Notes: a model not told the origin generated them from the sequence alone. Counted from the first letter of the stretch, positions 46,791 to 55,898 are shown. The stretch: DNA of 64,000 bases from Streptomyces sp. JH14 (GCF_029428675.1 NZ_JAJNEL010000001.1:1364001-1428000), one strand, 5' to 3'. Numbers and translations: made by a program.

Positions 46791-46793
46791 GCT
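46788..46793 (+). promoter_or_regulatory. -10 TAGGCT of the MBL-fold gene, overlapping the preceding stop codon
   Basis: The TAG stop at 46788-46790 is the first half of TAGGCT, which ends seven bases before ATG 46801. No good -35 is visible. Confidence 0.45.
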
Positions 46794-46800
46794 GAGACAC

Positions 46801-47457
46801 ATGACGTACAGCGGAGCGGTCAAGGTCGGCGGACCTGCGGATGTACACGAGTTGACGGATCTGATGATCTCCAAGGTCGCCGTCGGCCCGATGAACAACA
46901 ACGCCTATCTGCTGCGCTGCCGGGCCACCGGCGAGCAGCTCCTGATCGACGCGGCCAACGAGGCCGGGACCCTGTTGCAGCTGATCGGTGACGACTCCAT
47001 CGCGTCCGTCGTCACCACTCATCGGCACGGAGACCACTGGCAGGCGCTGGGCGAGGTGGTGGCGGCCACCGGCGCGCGTACGTACGCCGGGCGCTACGAC
47101 GCCGAAGGCATCCCGGTCCCGACCGATGTCCTCGTCGACGACAACGGCACGATCCGGGTGGGTCAGGTCACGCTGACCGCCCGCCACCTGATCGGCCACA
47201 CCCCGGGCTCGATCGCGCTGATCTACGACGACCCGCACGGCGCCCCGCATCTGTTCACCGGGGACTGCCTCTTCCCCGGCGGGGTCGGCAATACGCACAA
47301 GGACCCCGAGGCGTTCGCGAGCCTGCTCCACGACGTGGAGACCAAGCTCTTCGGCCAGCTGCCCGACGAGACCTGGGTCTACCCGGGCCACGGCCACGAC
47401 ACGACGCTCGGAGACGAGCGGCCGCAGCTGCCGGAGTGGCGCGCACGCGGCTGGTGA
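46801..47457 (+). CDS. metallo-beta-lactamase-fold hydrolase (glyoxalase II-like)
   Basis: 218 codons. The metal-binding motif THRHGDHW (H-x-H-x-D-H), a downstream HTPGSIAL histidine, the bridging aspartate in FTGDCLFPGG and the last histidine in YPGHGHDT are all in place, so it is probably a binuclear hydrolase of the hydroxyacylglutathione-hydrolase type, which in actinobacteria would act on mycothiol or other thioesters. It follows the mycothiol-isomerase-type gene by ten bases, suggesting linked thiol metabolism (inference). Confidence 0.9.
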   Translation: MTYSGAVKVGGPADVHELTDLMISKVAVGPMNNNAYLLRCRATGEQLLIDAANEAGTLLQLIGDDSIASVVTTHRHGDHWQALGEVVAATGARTYAGRYDAEGIPVPTDVLVDDNGTIRVGQVTLTARHLIGHTPGSIALIYDDPHGAPHLFTGDCLFPGGVGNTHKDPEAFASLLHDVETKLFGQLPDETWVYPGHGHDTTLGDERPQLPEWRARGW

Positions 47458-47503
47458 CACGGGGTGCGGGCGGGCGGTTCCGCCGCCCGCCCGCACCCGG
47501 GCA

Positions 47504-48496
47504 TCAGACCTCGACGCCGGAACCCTTCTCCGCCGCCCGGTCGGCCTCGGCCGCCTCCTGCTTCTTGTTGGCGATGAGGCTGGTGATCGTGGTGATCACC
47601 AGCACCGCGCAGATGAAGCCGAGCGAGAAGGGGATCGAGATCTCGGGGACGTGCACCCCGGACTCGTGCAAGGCGTGCAGCACCAGCTTCACGCCGATGA
47701 AGCCGAGGATGACCGAGAGCCCGTAGCTGAGGTGCACCAGCTTCTTGAGCAGACCGCCGATCAGAAAGTACAGCTGCCGCAGCCCCATCAGGGCGAAGGC
47801 GTTGGCGGTGAAGACGATGTACGGGTCCTGGGTCAGACCGAAGATCGCCGGGATCGAGTCCAGCGCGAACAGCACATCGGTGGTACCGATGGCGAGCATC
47901 ACGACCATCAACGGCGTCATGACGCGCTTGCCGTTGTTCCTGATGAAGAGCTTCGTGCCGTGGTACCTGTCGGCGACGCCGAAGCGGCGCTCGATCGACT
48001 TGAGGAGACGGTTCTCCTCGAACTCGTCCTCCTCCTCGTCGCCCCGCGCCTCCTGGATGAGCTTCCAGGCGGTATAGATCAGGAACGCGCCGAAGATGTA
48101 GAAGATCCACGAGAAGTTGGCGATGACCGCGGCGCCCGCGGCGATGAAGATCGCTCGCAGAACCAGGGCGATCAGCACACCGACGAGCAGCACGCGCTGC
48201 TGGAGGTGGGACGGCACCGAGAACTTCGCCATGATCAGGACGAACACGAAGAGGTTGTCCACGCTGAGCGACTTCTCGGTGATGTAGCCGGCGAAGAACT
48301 CGCCCGACGCCTGACTCTCGCCGGAGACCAGCAGGCCGAGCCCGAAGAGCGCGGCGAGCACGATCCAGACGACCGTCCAGATTCCGGCTTCCTTCGTCGT
48401 CACGTCATGGGGCTTGCGCCCGATGAAGAAGTCGATGGCAACAAGGGCTGACAGACCGAGAATGGTCAGCACCCAGATGGTTCCTGAAACGTCCAC
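47504..48496 (-). CDS. TerC-family integral membrane protein (Alx/MntP-like metal exporter type)
   Basis: 330 codons from GTG 48496. About nine membrane segments with acidic residues inside helices: ALVAIDFFIGRK, SLSVDNLFVFVLIMAKF, TTDVLFALDSIPAIFGLT and NAFALMGLRQLYFL are TerC signatures. Riboswitch-controlled relatives export Mn2+. The leader carries a yybP-ykoY element and its ribosome-binding site GGAGG lies inside a hairpin, so Mn2+-dependent expression is strongly suggested. It is convergent with the MBL-fold gene. Confidence 0.93.
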   Translation of the reverse strand: MDVSGTIWVLTILGLSALVAIDFFIGRKPHDVTTKEAGIWTVVWIVLAALFGLGLLVSGESQASGEFFAGYITEKSLSVDNLFVFVLIMAKFSVPSHLQQRVLLVGVLIALVLRAIFIAAGAAVIANFSWIFYIFGAFLIYTAWKLIQEARGDEEEDEFEENRLLKSIERRFGVADRYHGTKLFIRNNGKRVMTPLMVVMLAIGTTDVLFALDSIPAIFGLTQDPYIVFTANAFALMGLRQLYFLIGGLLKKLVHLSYGLSVILGFIGVKLVLHALHESGVHVPEISIPFSLGFICAVLVITTITSLIANKKQEAAEADRAAEKGSGVEV

Positions 48497-48500
48497 TGCG

Positions 48501-48549
48501 CCTCCGGCAGTTCGCTACGGCTACTGATCAGCGTCGTCGCTGCCGGAGG
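48501..48549 (-). promoter_or_regulatory. Shine-Dalgarno-sequestering hairpin before terC
   Basis: CCTCCGGCAG (48549-48540) pairs perfectly with CTGCCGGAGG (48510-48501), which contains the GGAGG site four bases before GTG 48496. The 5' strand overlaps the 3' P1 strand of the riboswitch, so the two structures exclude each other. Confidence 0.8.
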
Positions 48550-48656
48550 TCTCTTCCACCCGGGCGCACGGGATGCGCACCACGGGCCGGCGCCCCGGGA
48601 CCGGTCACAGTCCGTACTGACGGGCACGCCGCGTAGGGAGTACTCCCCTCCGTCCC
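48540..48656 (-). ncRNA. yybP-ykoY manganese riboswitch
   Basis: On the minus strand the conserved GGGGAGTA (48648-48641) and the 3' GAGACC (48553-48548) lie about 95 bases apart. They are closed by P1 GGAGG/CCTCC. Between them are GC-rich stems (ACCGG...GCCGG; GTGGTGCGC...GTGCGCC). This is the known Mn2+-sensing class in front of terC-type genes. The P1 3' strand competes with the SD hairpin, so ligand binding should free the ribosome-binding site (ON switch). Confidence 0.85.
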
Positions 48657-48660
48657 AGGA

Positions 48661-48690
48661 ACAGTACAGGGAACACCAAGAAAAGGTAAA
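48661..48690 (-). promoter_or_regulatory. putative promoter of the terC leader
   Basis: TTTACC (48690-48685), 18 bases, TACTGT (48666-48661), just upstream of the riboswitch. A direct repeat of GGTAAAG lies at its upstream edge. Confidence 0.45.
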
Positions 48691-48752
48691 GCACAGGGTA
48701 AAGATCCCTCAAAACGCCAGGTAGGCGGCGCTACGAGGAGGCACTGCCCTAG

Positions 48753-48912
48753 GGGCTGTCCCGTCATCCCTGGCGGGCGCACGACGACAGCTGCGGCACC
48801 TCGCCGCGTTGCCGGAACGCCCGGATACGACCGGTATGAGGACGCTCCTCCGCCTTGCGATGCACCACATCCGACGCCGCGCGCTGATCCACCAGGGATG
48901 ACGGGACAGCCC
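48753..48912. mobile_element. 160-bp MITE-like element with perfect 21-bp terminal inverted repeats
   Basis: Termini 48753-48773 (starting GGGCTGTCCCGTCATC) and 48892-48912 are exact reverse complements. Flanks CTAG and TTAG resemble a short target duplication with one change. The interior of about 118 bases has no transposase-sized frame. The outer ends look like those of IS5-type elements of streptomycetes, so it is probably an internally deleted, non-autonomous copy. Its right end abuts the stop codon of the TerD-fusion gene. Confidence 0.85.
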
Positions 48913-50853
48913 TTAGGAGCGACGGCCGGTTCGCCGGGCGGTGGCGACCTGGGCGAGGACCTGCTCGAGCACCCGGCTGCCGGGCGGCGTCCTCAGCGGC
49001 TCGTACGTCCAGGCGTGGCCGACCCAGGGGTCGGCCAGGTGGTCGTCGGCGACCGGGGTGATCCTCAGCAGGGACCGCCACAGCGGATCGAGCACCGGCC
49101 CGTAGGCGCTCGCGTCCTCCCTGTCCGCGACCATCATCAGATGGACGCCGACCGAAGGTCCCTCGTCGGCCAGATAGCGCAGCTGGGTGACGGCCCGGTC
49201 GTCGAAGCCGTGCGGGAAGTCGTTGACGATCAACAGCTGTTCGGCGGTGTCCAGGTCCGGTGGAAGCGAATCGGTGGCGCCTGCCCGGATCGCCATCTGA
49301 ACCAGATCGACCCGTCGGGTGAGACGGGCGAGGACCGTTGCCACGCCCCCGGCGCCTGCGGCGGGCGGCCCGGCGAGCACCCCGGAGTTCACCAGCGGCG
49401 CGAGGGCCGCGGCAGCCGAGCCCGCGGGGTCTATGACATGAACGGAGAACTCGTGCGCCGGGTGGACGGCGAGCAGCCGGGCCGCATGCGCCACCGCGTT
49501 CTCCATGGCGAGGCGGCGGAGCTGGCCCGTATCGGTCAGAGCAGCGGCTTCCGAGGCCGTACGCCCGCTGTCGACCCAGATGCCGCGTTCCAACGGCAGC
49601 CGTACGAGCAGCGGGATATGCAGACCGGTGCTCTCGGGCAGATGAAGATCGCCGATCCGCAGCGCCATGGGCAGCTCCATGGGGACGCGGTAGGAATGCC
49701 AGACGGGGTTGTCCCAGCCCGCGAACGCGGCGGGGAGCGCGGGTTCGACGACGGCGGACTCGGCCGCGAGCTGGGCGAGGTCGCGGTCCAGCGCCTCACG
49801 GGCCCGGGCGGTCAGCTGGTCGCGCTTGGCGCGGGCCGCCTCGCGGGCACGGTCGCCCGCCCCGCCGATCCTGTTGCGCGGGTCGGACAGCGCACGGTCG
49901 AGCTCCTGGTCCATGCGGGACTCGGCGAAGTCGACGGCGCTGCGGTACGCGGCGGTGGTGCGGGCCAGGTCCTCGAACATGCCCCAGACCTGGTTGTAGA
50001 GGCGCTCCTCCATGGACCAGCCGGTCGCGTCCCCGGCGACGGGCGGGGCGGGCCGGCCCGGCTCGGCGGGCGGTGCGGTGGGCGGGGGCGGCGGGGGTGC
50101 GGCGGCCTGGCGGCGGGGGTGCGCGTAGTTGATCGGACCTGTGGCGGAGGCCGGGCCGGGGGCGGTGGTGGGCTCCGTGACCGGGGACGGTGCGGGGTCG
50201 GCCTGTGGGGTGGCGGCCGGGGCCGGGTCGCCGGCCGGTGCACTGTGGCGGACCCGGTCGCCCTCCGGCGTACGGGGCGGGGGCGGCGCCACCGAGCGGG
50301 CCAGGCCCCGGGCGACCGCCTCGTGGATCGACCGGGCCAGCTCCGCCGCGGCGGTCACCCCCTGGTCGGCGAGCATCGCGGCAAGGCCGCCCGCATAGCC
50401 CTGGCCGACCGCACGGACCTTCCAGGCACCCTGGCGGCGGTAGAGCTCCAGGGCGGCCACCGCGGATTCGGCGTCCAGGCCGGTGAGGGTGAAGGTGGCG
50501 ATCTCGGTGCCGTCGAGACCGGTGACGGCGACGAAGGGCGCGGCGACCGCTCCGAATCTGACCGGGCCGTCGGCCCCCATGGGCAGGGCCAGCAGCACCG
50601 TGACGCGGTGCACCGCAGCGGGCACGGCATCGAGGTCCACGGCCAGCCGGTGGTCGGCGGCGGCCTGCTTGGACACTTCGAGTCCGGGCAGTTGGGGCGA
50701 TCCGGGGTGGGCGATCCACTCGATGCCGTGCACCGTGCCGCGCTCGTCGCCGAGCGTGGCACCGGCCACGACGGGCGTACCGGCCGACACCCGGATCTCC
50801 AGACGGGTCTGGGGCAAGGTGTGGTTCTGCCCCCGGACCAGCTCGGCCGTCAT
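48913..50853 (-). CDS. TerD-domain protein with Pro-rich linker and FtsK-like C-terminal domain
   Basis: 646 codons. Residues about 1-180 are a TerD-type beta sandwich (AGTPVVAGATLGDERGTVHG, RLAVDLDAVPAAVHRVTVLLALP). Residues about 190-285 are a Pro/Ala linker with a run of prolines. The rest contains a helical part and an FtsK/HerA-like alpha/beta part (LHIPLLVRLPLERGIWVDSG, TAEQLLIVNDFPHGFDDRAV, VGVHLMMVADRED), but no intact Walker A is visible. TerD proteins belong to stress/tellurite-linked systems. The classical TerD gene lies 109 bases upstream on the same strand. The TAA stop touches the MITE-like element. Confidence 0.8.
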   Translation of the reverse strand: MTAELVRGQNHTLPQTRLEIRVSAGTPVVAGATLGDERGTVHGIEWIAHPGSPQLPGLEVSKQAAADHRLAVDLDAVPAAVHRVTVLLALPMGADGPVRFGAVAAPFVAVTGLDGTEIATFTLTGLDAESAVAALELYRRQGAWKVRAVGQGYAGGLAAMLADQGVTAAAELARSIHEAVARGLARSVAPPPPRTPEGDRVRHSAPAGDPAPAATPQADPAPSPVTEPTTAPGPASATGPINYAHPRRQAAAPPPPPPTAPPAEPGRPAPPVAGDATGWSMEERLYNQVWGMFEDLARTTAAYRSAVDFAESRMDQELDRALSDPRNRIGGAGDRAREAARAKRDQLTARAREALDRDLAQLAAESAVVEPALPAAFAGWDNPVWHSYRVPMELPMALRIGDLHLPESTGLHIPLLVRLPLERGIWVDSGRTASEAAALTDTGQLRRLAMENAVAHAARLLAVHPAHEFSVHVIDPAGSAAAALAPLVNSGVLAGPPAAGAGGVATVLARLTRRVDLVQMAIRAGATDSLPPDLDTAEQLLIVNDFPHGFDDRAVTQLRYLADEGPSVGVHLMMVADREDASAYGPVLDPLWRSLLRITPVADDHLADPWVGHAWTYEPLRTPPGSRVLEQVLAQVATARRTGRRS

Positions 50854-50962
50854 TGCCCTGTCCCCTCGACGAATTGACGCAGCGCCATGTGGTGCAGCTC
50901 CCGGCGGCCGATGCCACCGGGAGCTGCGCGTACCGATACGGACCCGATCGGCCCGGCCGTGC

Positions 50963-51541
50963 CTACAGATGCGGCAGGATCGTCGGCATCAGGTCCTGGA
51001 ACGTACGGCCGTTGGCGGGATTGCCGAGGGCGGTCATCTGCCACCCGGCGCCCGCGCGGTGCACCTTGGCCATGATCTGGGCGGTGTACTGGCCGCCGCC
51101 GTCGAGCGTGTACCGGGCGAGCTCCTGGCCGTTGGTCTCGTCGACGATGCGGCAGAAGGCGTTCTGCACCTCCTGGAACGTCTGGCCGGTGAAGGAGTTC
51201 ACCGTGAAGACGATCTGGTCGATGTGGACCGGCACCCGCTGCAGATCGACGAGGATCGCCTCGTCGTCGCCGCCCGAACCGGCGCCGCCGACCAGGTTGT
51301 CCCCGGTGTGCTTGACCGACCCGTCGTCACTGACGAGATGACGGAAGAAGACCACGTCGACCGGCTGCTTGTCGGCGAACAGCACCGCCGACGCGTCCAG
51401 GTCGATCTCCCGGGTGCGTGAGCCGAACAGACCGCGGCGCGGCGCCGCCTGCCAGCCGAGCCCCATCCGTACCGCGGTCAGGGTCCCCCCGTCGCTCTTC
51501 TGCAGGCTGATGGCCTGACCCTTGGTCATGTTGACCGTCAC
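50963..51541 (-). CDS. TerD-family stress (tellurium-resistance-like) protein
   Basis: 192 codons from GTG 51541 with GGAGAGGGG seven bases upstream. The TerD calcium-binding signature is intact: EIDLDASAVLF (about 45-55) and HTGDNLVGGAGSGGDDEAI (78-96), with acidic ligands Asp81, Asp92, Asp93 and Glu94. These cytosolic proteins are linked to tellurite, oxidative and phage-related stress. It probably forms an operon with the TerD-fusion gene downstream. Confidence 0.92.
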   Translation of the reverse strand: MTVNMTKGQAISLQKSDGGTLTAVRMGLGWQAAPRRGLFGSRTREIDLDASAVLFADKQPVDVVFFRHLVSDDGSVKHTGDNLVGGAGSGGDDEAILVDLQRVPVHIDQIVFTVNSFTGQTFQEVQNAFCRIVDETNGQELARYTLDGGGQYTAQIMAKVHRAGAGWQMTALGNPANGRTFQDLMPTILPHL

Positions 51542-51671
51542 GCGCTGTCCCCTCTCCTGCTTGCCCCGCAACCGTCCTGCGCGGTTTCCCCGCACCCTAC
51601 GCAGTCACGCGTAAGGCGCAGCAGGTTTGGACCGTTTTTGTGTCGGTCTTGCAACACACCGGTGCGGTGGG

Positions 51672-53801
51672 TCAGGCCAGGCCCGCCTCACGCATCTGCC
51701 GCAGCTCCTTCTTCAGCTCGCCGACCTCGTCGCGCAGCCGGGCGGCCACCTCGAACTGCAGGTCCGCGGCGGCGGCCCGCATCCGGTCGGTCATCTCCTC
51801 GATGATCCCGGCGAGCTCGGTCGCCGGCCGGTCCGTGACCACGGCGCCGGCCTTCGCGGATCCGGCCGCCTTTCCCGCCTTGCCCGTCTTGCCGGCGAGC
51901 GCGGGGACCGGGGCCTTGGCGCCCTTCCCCTGGCGGTATCCGGTGCCGAGCAGCTCCTCGGTGTCGACCTCCTCGCGGGCGATCGTCGCGACGATGTCGT
52001 TGATCTTCTTGCGCAGCGGCTGCGGATCGATCCCGCGCTCGGTGTTGTACGCGATCTGCTTCTCCCGGCGGCGGTTGGTCTCGTCGATGGCCTTCTCCAT
52101 CGCCGGGGTGATCTTGTCCGCATACATGTGGACCTGGCCGGAGACATTGCGGGCCGCTCGGCCGATGGTCTGGATGAGGGACGTCCCGGAGCGCAGGAAG
52201 CCCTCCTTGTCGGCATCGAGGATGGCCACCAGGGACACCTCGGGCAGGTCGAGGCCCTCACGCAGGAGGTTGATCCCGACCAGGACGTCGTACTCACCGG
52301 CGCGCAGTTCGCGCAGCAGCTCGATGCGGCGCAGGGTGTCGACGTCACTGTGCAGATAGCGGACCTGGATGCCCAGCTCCAGGAAGTAGTCCGTGAGGTC
52401 CTCGGACATCTTCTTCGTGAGGGTGGTGACCAGGACCCGCTCGTCCTTCTCGGTGCGCTTGCGGATCTCGTGCACCAGGTCGTCGATCTGGCCCTCGGTG
52501 GGTTTGACGACGACCTCCGGGTCGACGAGGCCGGTGGGGCGGATGATCTGCTCCACGAACCCGTCGCCGCGGGACAGCTCGTACTTGCCCGGGGTGGCGG
52601 AGAGATAGACCGTCTGGCCGATCCGCTCCACGAACTCCTCCCACCTCAGAGGACGGTTGTCGAGGGCGGACGGAAGCCGGAAGCCGTGGTCGACGAGGCT
52701 GCGCTTGCGGGAGGCGTCCCCCTCGTACATCGCACCGATCTGCGGCACGGTGACGTGCGACTCGTCGATGACGAGCAGGAAGTCCTCGGGGAAGTAGTCG
52801 AGGAGGGTGTTGGGGGCGGTGCCGGGCTCACGGCCGTCCATGTGCATCGAGTAGTTCTCGATACCGGAGCAGGTGCCGATCTGGCGCATCATCTCGATGT
52901 CGTACGTGGTGCGCATCCGCAGCCGCTGGGCCTCCAGCAGCTTGCCCTGCTTCTCCAGCTCGGCGAGGCGCTGCTCCAGCTCCTGCTCGATGCCGTTGAC
53001 CGCCTTCTCCATGCGCTCGGGTCCCGCCACGTAGTGGCTGGCGGGGAAGACGTAGAGCTCGTTGTCCTCGCTGATGACCTCGCCGGTGAGCGGATGGAGG
53101 GTGGACAGCGCCTCGATCTCGTCGCCGAACATCTCGATGCGGACGGCGAGCTCCTCGTAGACCGGGAAGATCTCGATGGTGTCGCCGCGGACCCGGAAGG
53201 TGCCCCGGGTGAATGCGATGTCGTTGCGCGTGTACTGGATCTCGACGAAGCGGCGCAACAGCTGGTCGCGGTCGATCTCGTCGCCCACCTTCAGCGGGAC
53301 CATGCGGTCCACGTACTCCTGTGGCGTACCGAGGCCGTAGATGCAGGAGACCGAGGCGACCACGACCACGTCACGGCGGGTGAGCAGGGAATTCGTCGCG
53401 GAGTGGCGCAGCCGCTCGACCTCGTCGTTGATCGACGAATCCTTCTCGATGTACGTGTCCGACTGCGGAATGTACGCCTCTGGCTGGTAATAGTCGTAGT
53501 ACGAGACGAAGTACTCGACGGCGTTGTTGGGGAGCAGTTCCCGGAACTCGTTCGCCAGCTGGGCCGCGAGGGTCTTGTTCGGCGCCATCACCAGGGTGGG
53601 GCGCTGCAGCTTCTCGATCATCCAGGCGGTGGTCGCCGATTTACCGGTGCCGGTCGCGCCGAGCAGCACGACGTCCTTCTCACCTGCCCGGATGCGCCGC
53701 TCCAGCTCGGCGATGGCCGTCGGCTGGTCGCCGCTGGGCTGATAGGGACTGACGACCTCGAAAGGCGCCACCGAACGTTCGATCTTCGAAACGGGCCGCA
53801 T
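51672..53801 (-). CDS. uvrB: excinuclease ABC subunit B
   Basis: 709 codons. Walker A GATGTGKS, the beta-hairpin [12 protein letters not shown] that clamps DNA, helicase motifs [15 protein letters not shown] and QTIGRAARN, and a C-terminal UVR motif that recruits UvrC ([22 protein letters not shown]). UvrB verifies damage after UvrA loading. ATG 53801 was chosen because the TACGGT of a damage-type promoter ends six bases before it; the upstream frame is a shadow of the MHYT gene. A Lys/Ala/Gly-rich insert lies just before the UVR motif. Confidence 0.97.
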   Translation of the reverse strand: MRPVSKIERSVAPFEVVSPYQPSGDQPTAIAELERRIRAGEKDVVLLGATGTGKSATTAWMIEKLQRPTLVMAPNKTLAAQLANEFRELLPNNAVEYFVSYYDYYQPEAYIPQSDTYIEKDSSINDEVERLRHSATNSLLTRRDVVVVASVSCIYGLGTPQEYVDRMVPLKVGDEIDRDQLLRRFVEIQYTRNDIAFTRGTFRVRGDTIEIFPVYEELAVRIEMFGDEIEALSTLHPLTGEVISEDNELYVFPASHYVAGPERMEKAVNGIEQELEQRLAELEKQGKLLEAQRLRMRTTYDIEMMRQIGTCSGIENYSMHMDGREPGTAPNTLLDYFPEDFLLVIDESHVTVPQIGAMYEGDASRKRSLVDHGFRLPSALDNRPLRWEEFVERIGQTVYLSATPGKYELSRGDGFVEQIIRPTGLVDPEVVVKPTEGQIDDLVHEIRKRTEKDERVLVTTLTKKMSEDLTDYFLELGIQVRYLHSDVDTLRRIELLRELRAGEYDVLVGINLLREGLDLPEVSLVAILDADKEGFLRSGTSLIQTIGRAARNVSGQVHMYADKITPAMEKAIDETNRRREKQIAYNTERGIDPQPLRKKINDIVATIAREEVDTEELLGTGYRQGKGAKAPVPALAGKTGKAGKAAGSAKAGAVVTDRPATELAGIIEEMTDRMRAAAADLQFEVAARLRDEVGELKKELRQMREAGLA

Positions 53802-53807
53802 GGAACC

Positions 53808-53831
53808 ACCGTACGACCCCCCCACTGACAA
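53808..53831 (-). promoter_or_regulatory. RecA-independent DNA-damage-type promoter of uvrB
   Basis: TTGTCAGTGGG (53831-53821) and TACGGT (53813-53808) on the minus strand, with 12 bases between the hexamers (one more than consensus because of a run of seven G), then six bases to ATG 53801. Confidence 0.75.
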
Positions 53832-53842
53832 CCGGGGTCCGG

Positions 53843-54724
53843 TCACCGGTCCCGCGACGGCGGGGCCTCGTGATGCTGCGCATGGAAGGACGCCGGGTCG
53901 GCGTAGGTGCCGAACCGCGGGACCTGACGCTGTACGGGGATACCGGGGGGCCGTCCGGCCCCGTGGGCACCGCGGCCCGCCGGGTCGTCCCAGTCCTGGT
54001 CGCCCATCACCATCAGGGGGTCGAACATCACGACCACCGCGGCGAGCAGGAGGAAGCAGCCCGGGCCGATCAACAGCGGGACCAGGGGCGCCGTAGGCCC
54101 GCTGCCGGACGCGGTGACGGGGTGCAGATGGACGCTGAGCGCGGCCATGCCCGTGTAGTGCATCCCGCTCACCGCGATGCCCATCACCACGCTGGCACCG
54201 AGGCTGGGCAGGAAACCGCGGACGGAGACGGCCGCCCAGAGCGCGACCGTCGAGGCGACCACGGCGATGACGACGGAGAGCGAGACGGTGAGCGTGTCGT
54301 ACTCGAACTGCCCCTGGAGCCGCATGCCTGCCATGCCGAGGTAGTGCATGGTGGCGACGCCGAGACCGGTGATGGTGCCGCCGGTGACGAGTGCCATGAG
54401 GGTCGCGCCGCGGTAGCCGACGATGAAGATGCCGATGCCGACCATGACGATCGCGACGGCCAGGCTGGCGAAGCTGACCGGGGTGTCGTAGCGGATCGGC
54501 ACGTCTTCGACGCTGAACCCCGTCATCGCGATGAAGTGCATCGTCCAGATGCCGGAGCCTATGGACGTCGCCCCGAGAGCGAGCCATCCGGCCTTGAACG
54601 AGCGCTCGGTCCGCAGCGACCGCGTCGTGCAGCGGAGGCCCAGGGCCGCGCCGAGGCACGCCATGAGGAAGGCCGCGGCGGGCGTCACCATCCCATAGCC
54701 GAAACCGTCGATTGTGCCCTGCAT
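53843..54724 (-). CDS. MHYT-domain integral membrane sensor-like protein
   Basis: 293 codons. Seven membrane helices with three copies of the MHYT signature: [20 protein letters not shown] and [10 protein letters not shown], whose His/Met residues are thought to bind copper and sense oxygen, CO or NO. Unlike many relatives there is no attached GGDEF/EAL or kinase domain; the C-terminal 60 residues are a soluble polar tail ([24 protein letters not shown]). It is divergent from a GDPD gene. A membrane copper/redox role is an inference. Confidence 0.9.
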   Translation of the reverse strand: MQGTIDGFGYGMVTPAAAFLMACLGAALGLRCTTRSLRTERSFKAGWLALGATSIGSGIWTMHFIAMTGFSVEDVPIRYDTPVSFASLAVAIVMVGIGIFIVGYRGATLMALVTGGTITGLGVATMHYLGMAGMRLQGQFEYDTLTVSLSVVIAVVASTVALWAAVSVRGFLPSLGASVVMGIAVSGMHYTGMAALSVHLHPVTASGSGPTAPLVPLLIGPGCFLLLAAVVVMFDPLMVMGDQDWDDPAGRGAHGAGRPPGIPVQRQVPRFGTYADPASFHAQHHEAPPSRDR

Positions 54725-54938
54725 GCTCGTACGCCCTTCGAGGAAGCCCGGGTTCGGGGTGACCCTAAGGCGCGACGCCCGGCAGACAAACAGAAGAGCT
54801 GCATTTTATCGGCACGCCGACCGGCCGCAGACCCGGTCCCGGCTCTTGCGTTCATGCGGTGGCCATCCCTCGCCGGCCCGTCGTTCGGGGGCGGCTGTCA
54901 CCCTCGGCCCGAACGTAACTCTGATGCAAGGAGTACAC
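54725..54938. other. divergent region between MHYT and GDPD genes
   Basis: 214 bases. An AT-richer patch (ATTTTATCGG near 54803-54812, giving TAAAAT on the minus strand) stands out and may hold the MHYT promoter. No PHO-box-like direct repeat was found for the phosphodiesterase gene. Confidence 0.4.
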
Positions 54939-55898
54939 GTGTACGCACGCACCGCCACCGTCTCCCTCGCTGCCGTCGCCCTGCTGGGTGCCGGCGCGCT
55001 GCTGCTGATCCCCCACTCGCAGGCCACGGACTCCGGCACGGAGACAGGTGCGAGTGCGCGCACGGACACGAGGGCGGGGAGTGTCCTCCGGACCGCCGTG
55101 AGCAGACGGGCCGTGCAGCCGCCCGATGCCCCGGCCGTCTTCGCCCACCGGGGCGCGTCGGCCTACGCGCCGGAGAACACCCTGCCCGCCGTCGACCGGG
55201 CCGGACGTCTCGGCTTCGCGTGGGTGGAGAACGACGTCCAGCGCACAAGGGACGGGGTACTGGTCGTCATCCACGACACCGACCTGAAGCGGACCACCGA
55301 CGTCGAGAAGGTCTTTCCGAAGCGTGCACCGTGGGCGGTCAAGGACTTCACGGCCGCGGAGATCGCCCGGCTGGACGCGGGCAGCTGGTTCGGTACCCGG
55401 TACACCGGGACCCGGGTCCCCACACTCAAGCAGTACCTGGACCGGATCGAGCACAACCACCAGAACCTGCTGCTGGAGATCAAGAGCCCGGAAATGTACC
55501 CGGGCATCGAGCGGGAGACGCTGCGGGTGCTGAGCCGCAAGGGGTGGCTGGACGCGGATCACGCCAGGAACAGGCTGGTGATCCAGAGCTTCGGTGCGGG
55601 CAGCGTCAGGAAGGTGCACCAGCAGCGTCCGGACGTCACCACCGGATTCCTCGGCACCCCCAAGGTTGCCGATCTGAAGGCGTACGCGGCGTTCACCGAC
55701 CAGATCAACCCGTCGTACGCATCGATCGGCGCGCGCTACGTGGCTGCCGTGCACGCGCTGAAGGGTCCGCACGGCAGGAAGCTCCGGGTCAACACATGGA
55801 CGGTCGACGACGCGGCGACCGCGGTGAAGGTGAACCGCTTCCACGTCGACGGGATCATCACCAACGCCCCTGACGTGGTGCGCGGCGCCACCGGCTGA
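54939..55898 (+). CDS. secreted glycerophosphodiester phosphodiesterase
   Basis: 319 codons from GTG 54939, five bases after a strong AAGGAG; an in-frame ATG at 54924 was rejected for that reason. The signal peptide TVSLAAVALLGAGALLLIP is followed by the GDPD barrel: FAHRGASAYAPENTLPA (catalytic His, Arg, Glu), WVENDVQRTRDGVLVVIHD, LLLEIKSPEMYPG, and VNTWTVDD near the end. It hydrolyses glycerophosphodiesters from phospholipids or teichoic acids outside the cell. Confidence 0.93.
   Translation: MYARTATVSLAAVALLGAGALLLIPHSQATDSGTETGASARTDTRAGSVLRTAVSRRAVQPPDAPAVFAHRGASAYAPENTLPAVDRAGRLGFAWVENDVQRTRDGVLVVIHDTDLKRTTDVEKVFPKRAPWAVKDFTAAEIARLDAGSWFGTRYTGTRVPTLKQYLDRIEHNHQNLLLEIKSPEMYPGIERETLRVLSRKGWLDADHARNRLVIQSFGAGSVRKVHQQRPDVTTGFLGTPKVADLKAYAAFTDQINPSYASIGARYVAAVHALKGPHGRKLRVNTWTVDDAATAVKVNRFHVDGIITNAPDVVRGATG

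Noticed and set aside
48780..48900. Transposase remnant inside the 160-bp element
   Set aside because: Short frames such as the one from 48836 are open on the plus strand, but they are too short and show no DDE-type motif.
54714..54938. Longer N-terminus for the GDPD protein
   Set aside because: The added sequence has no signal-peptide character and would place the strong AAGGAG site inside the coding region; GTG 54939 is better.
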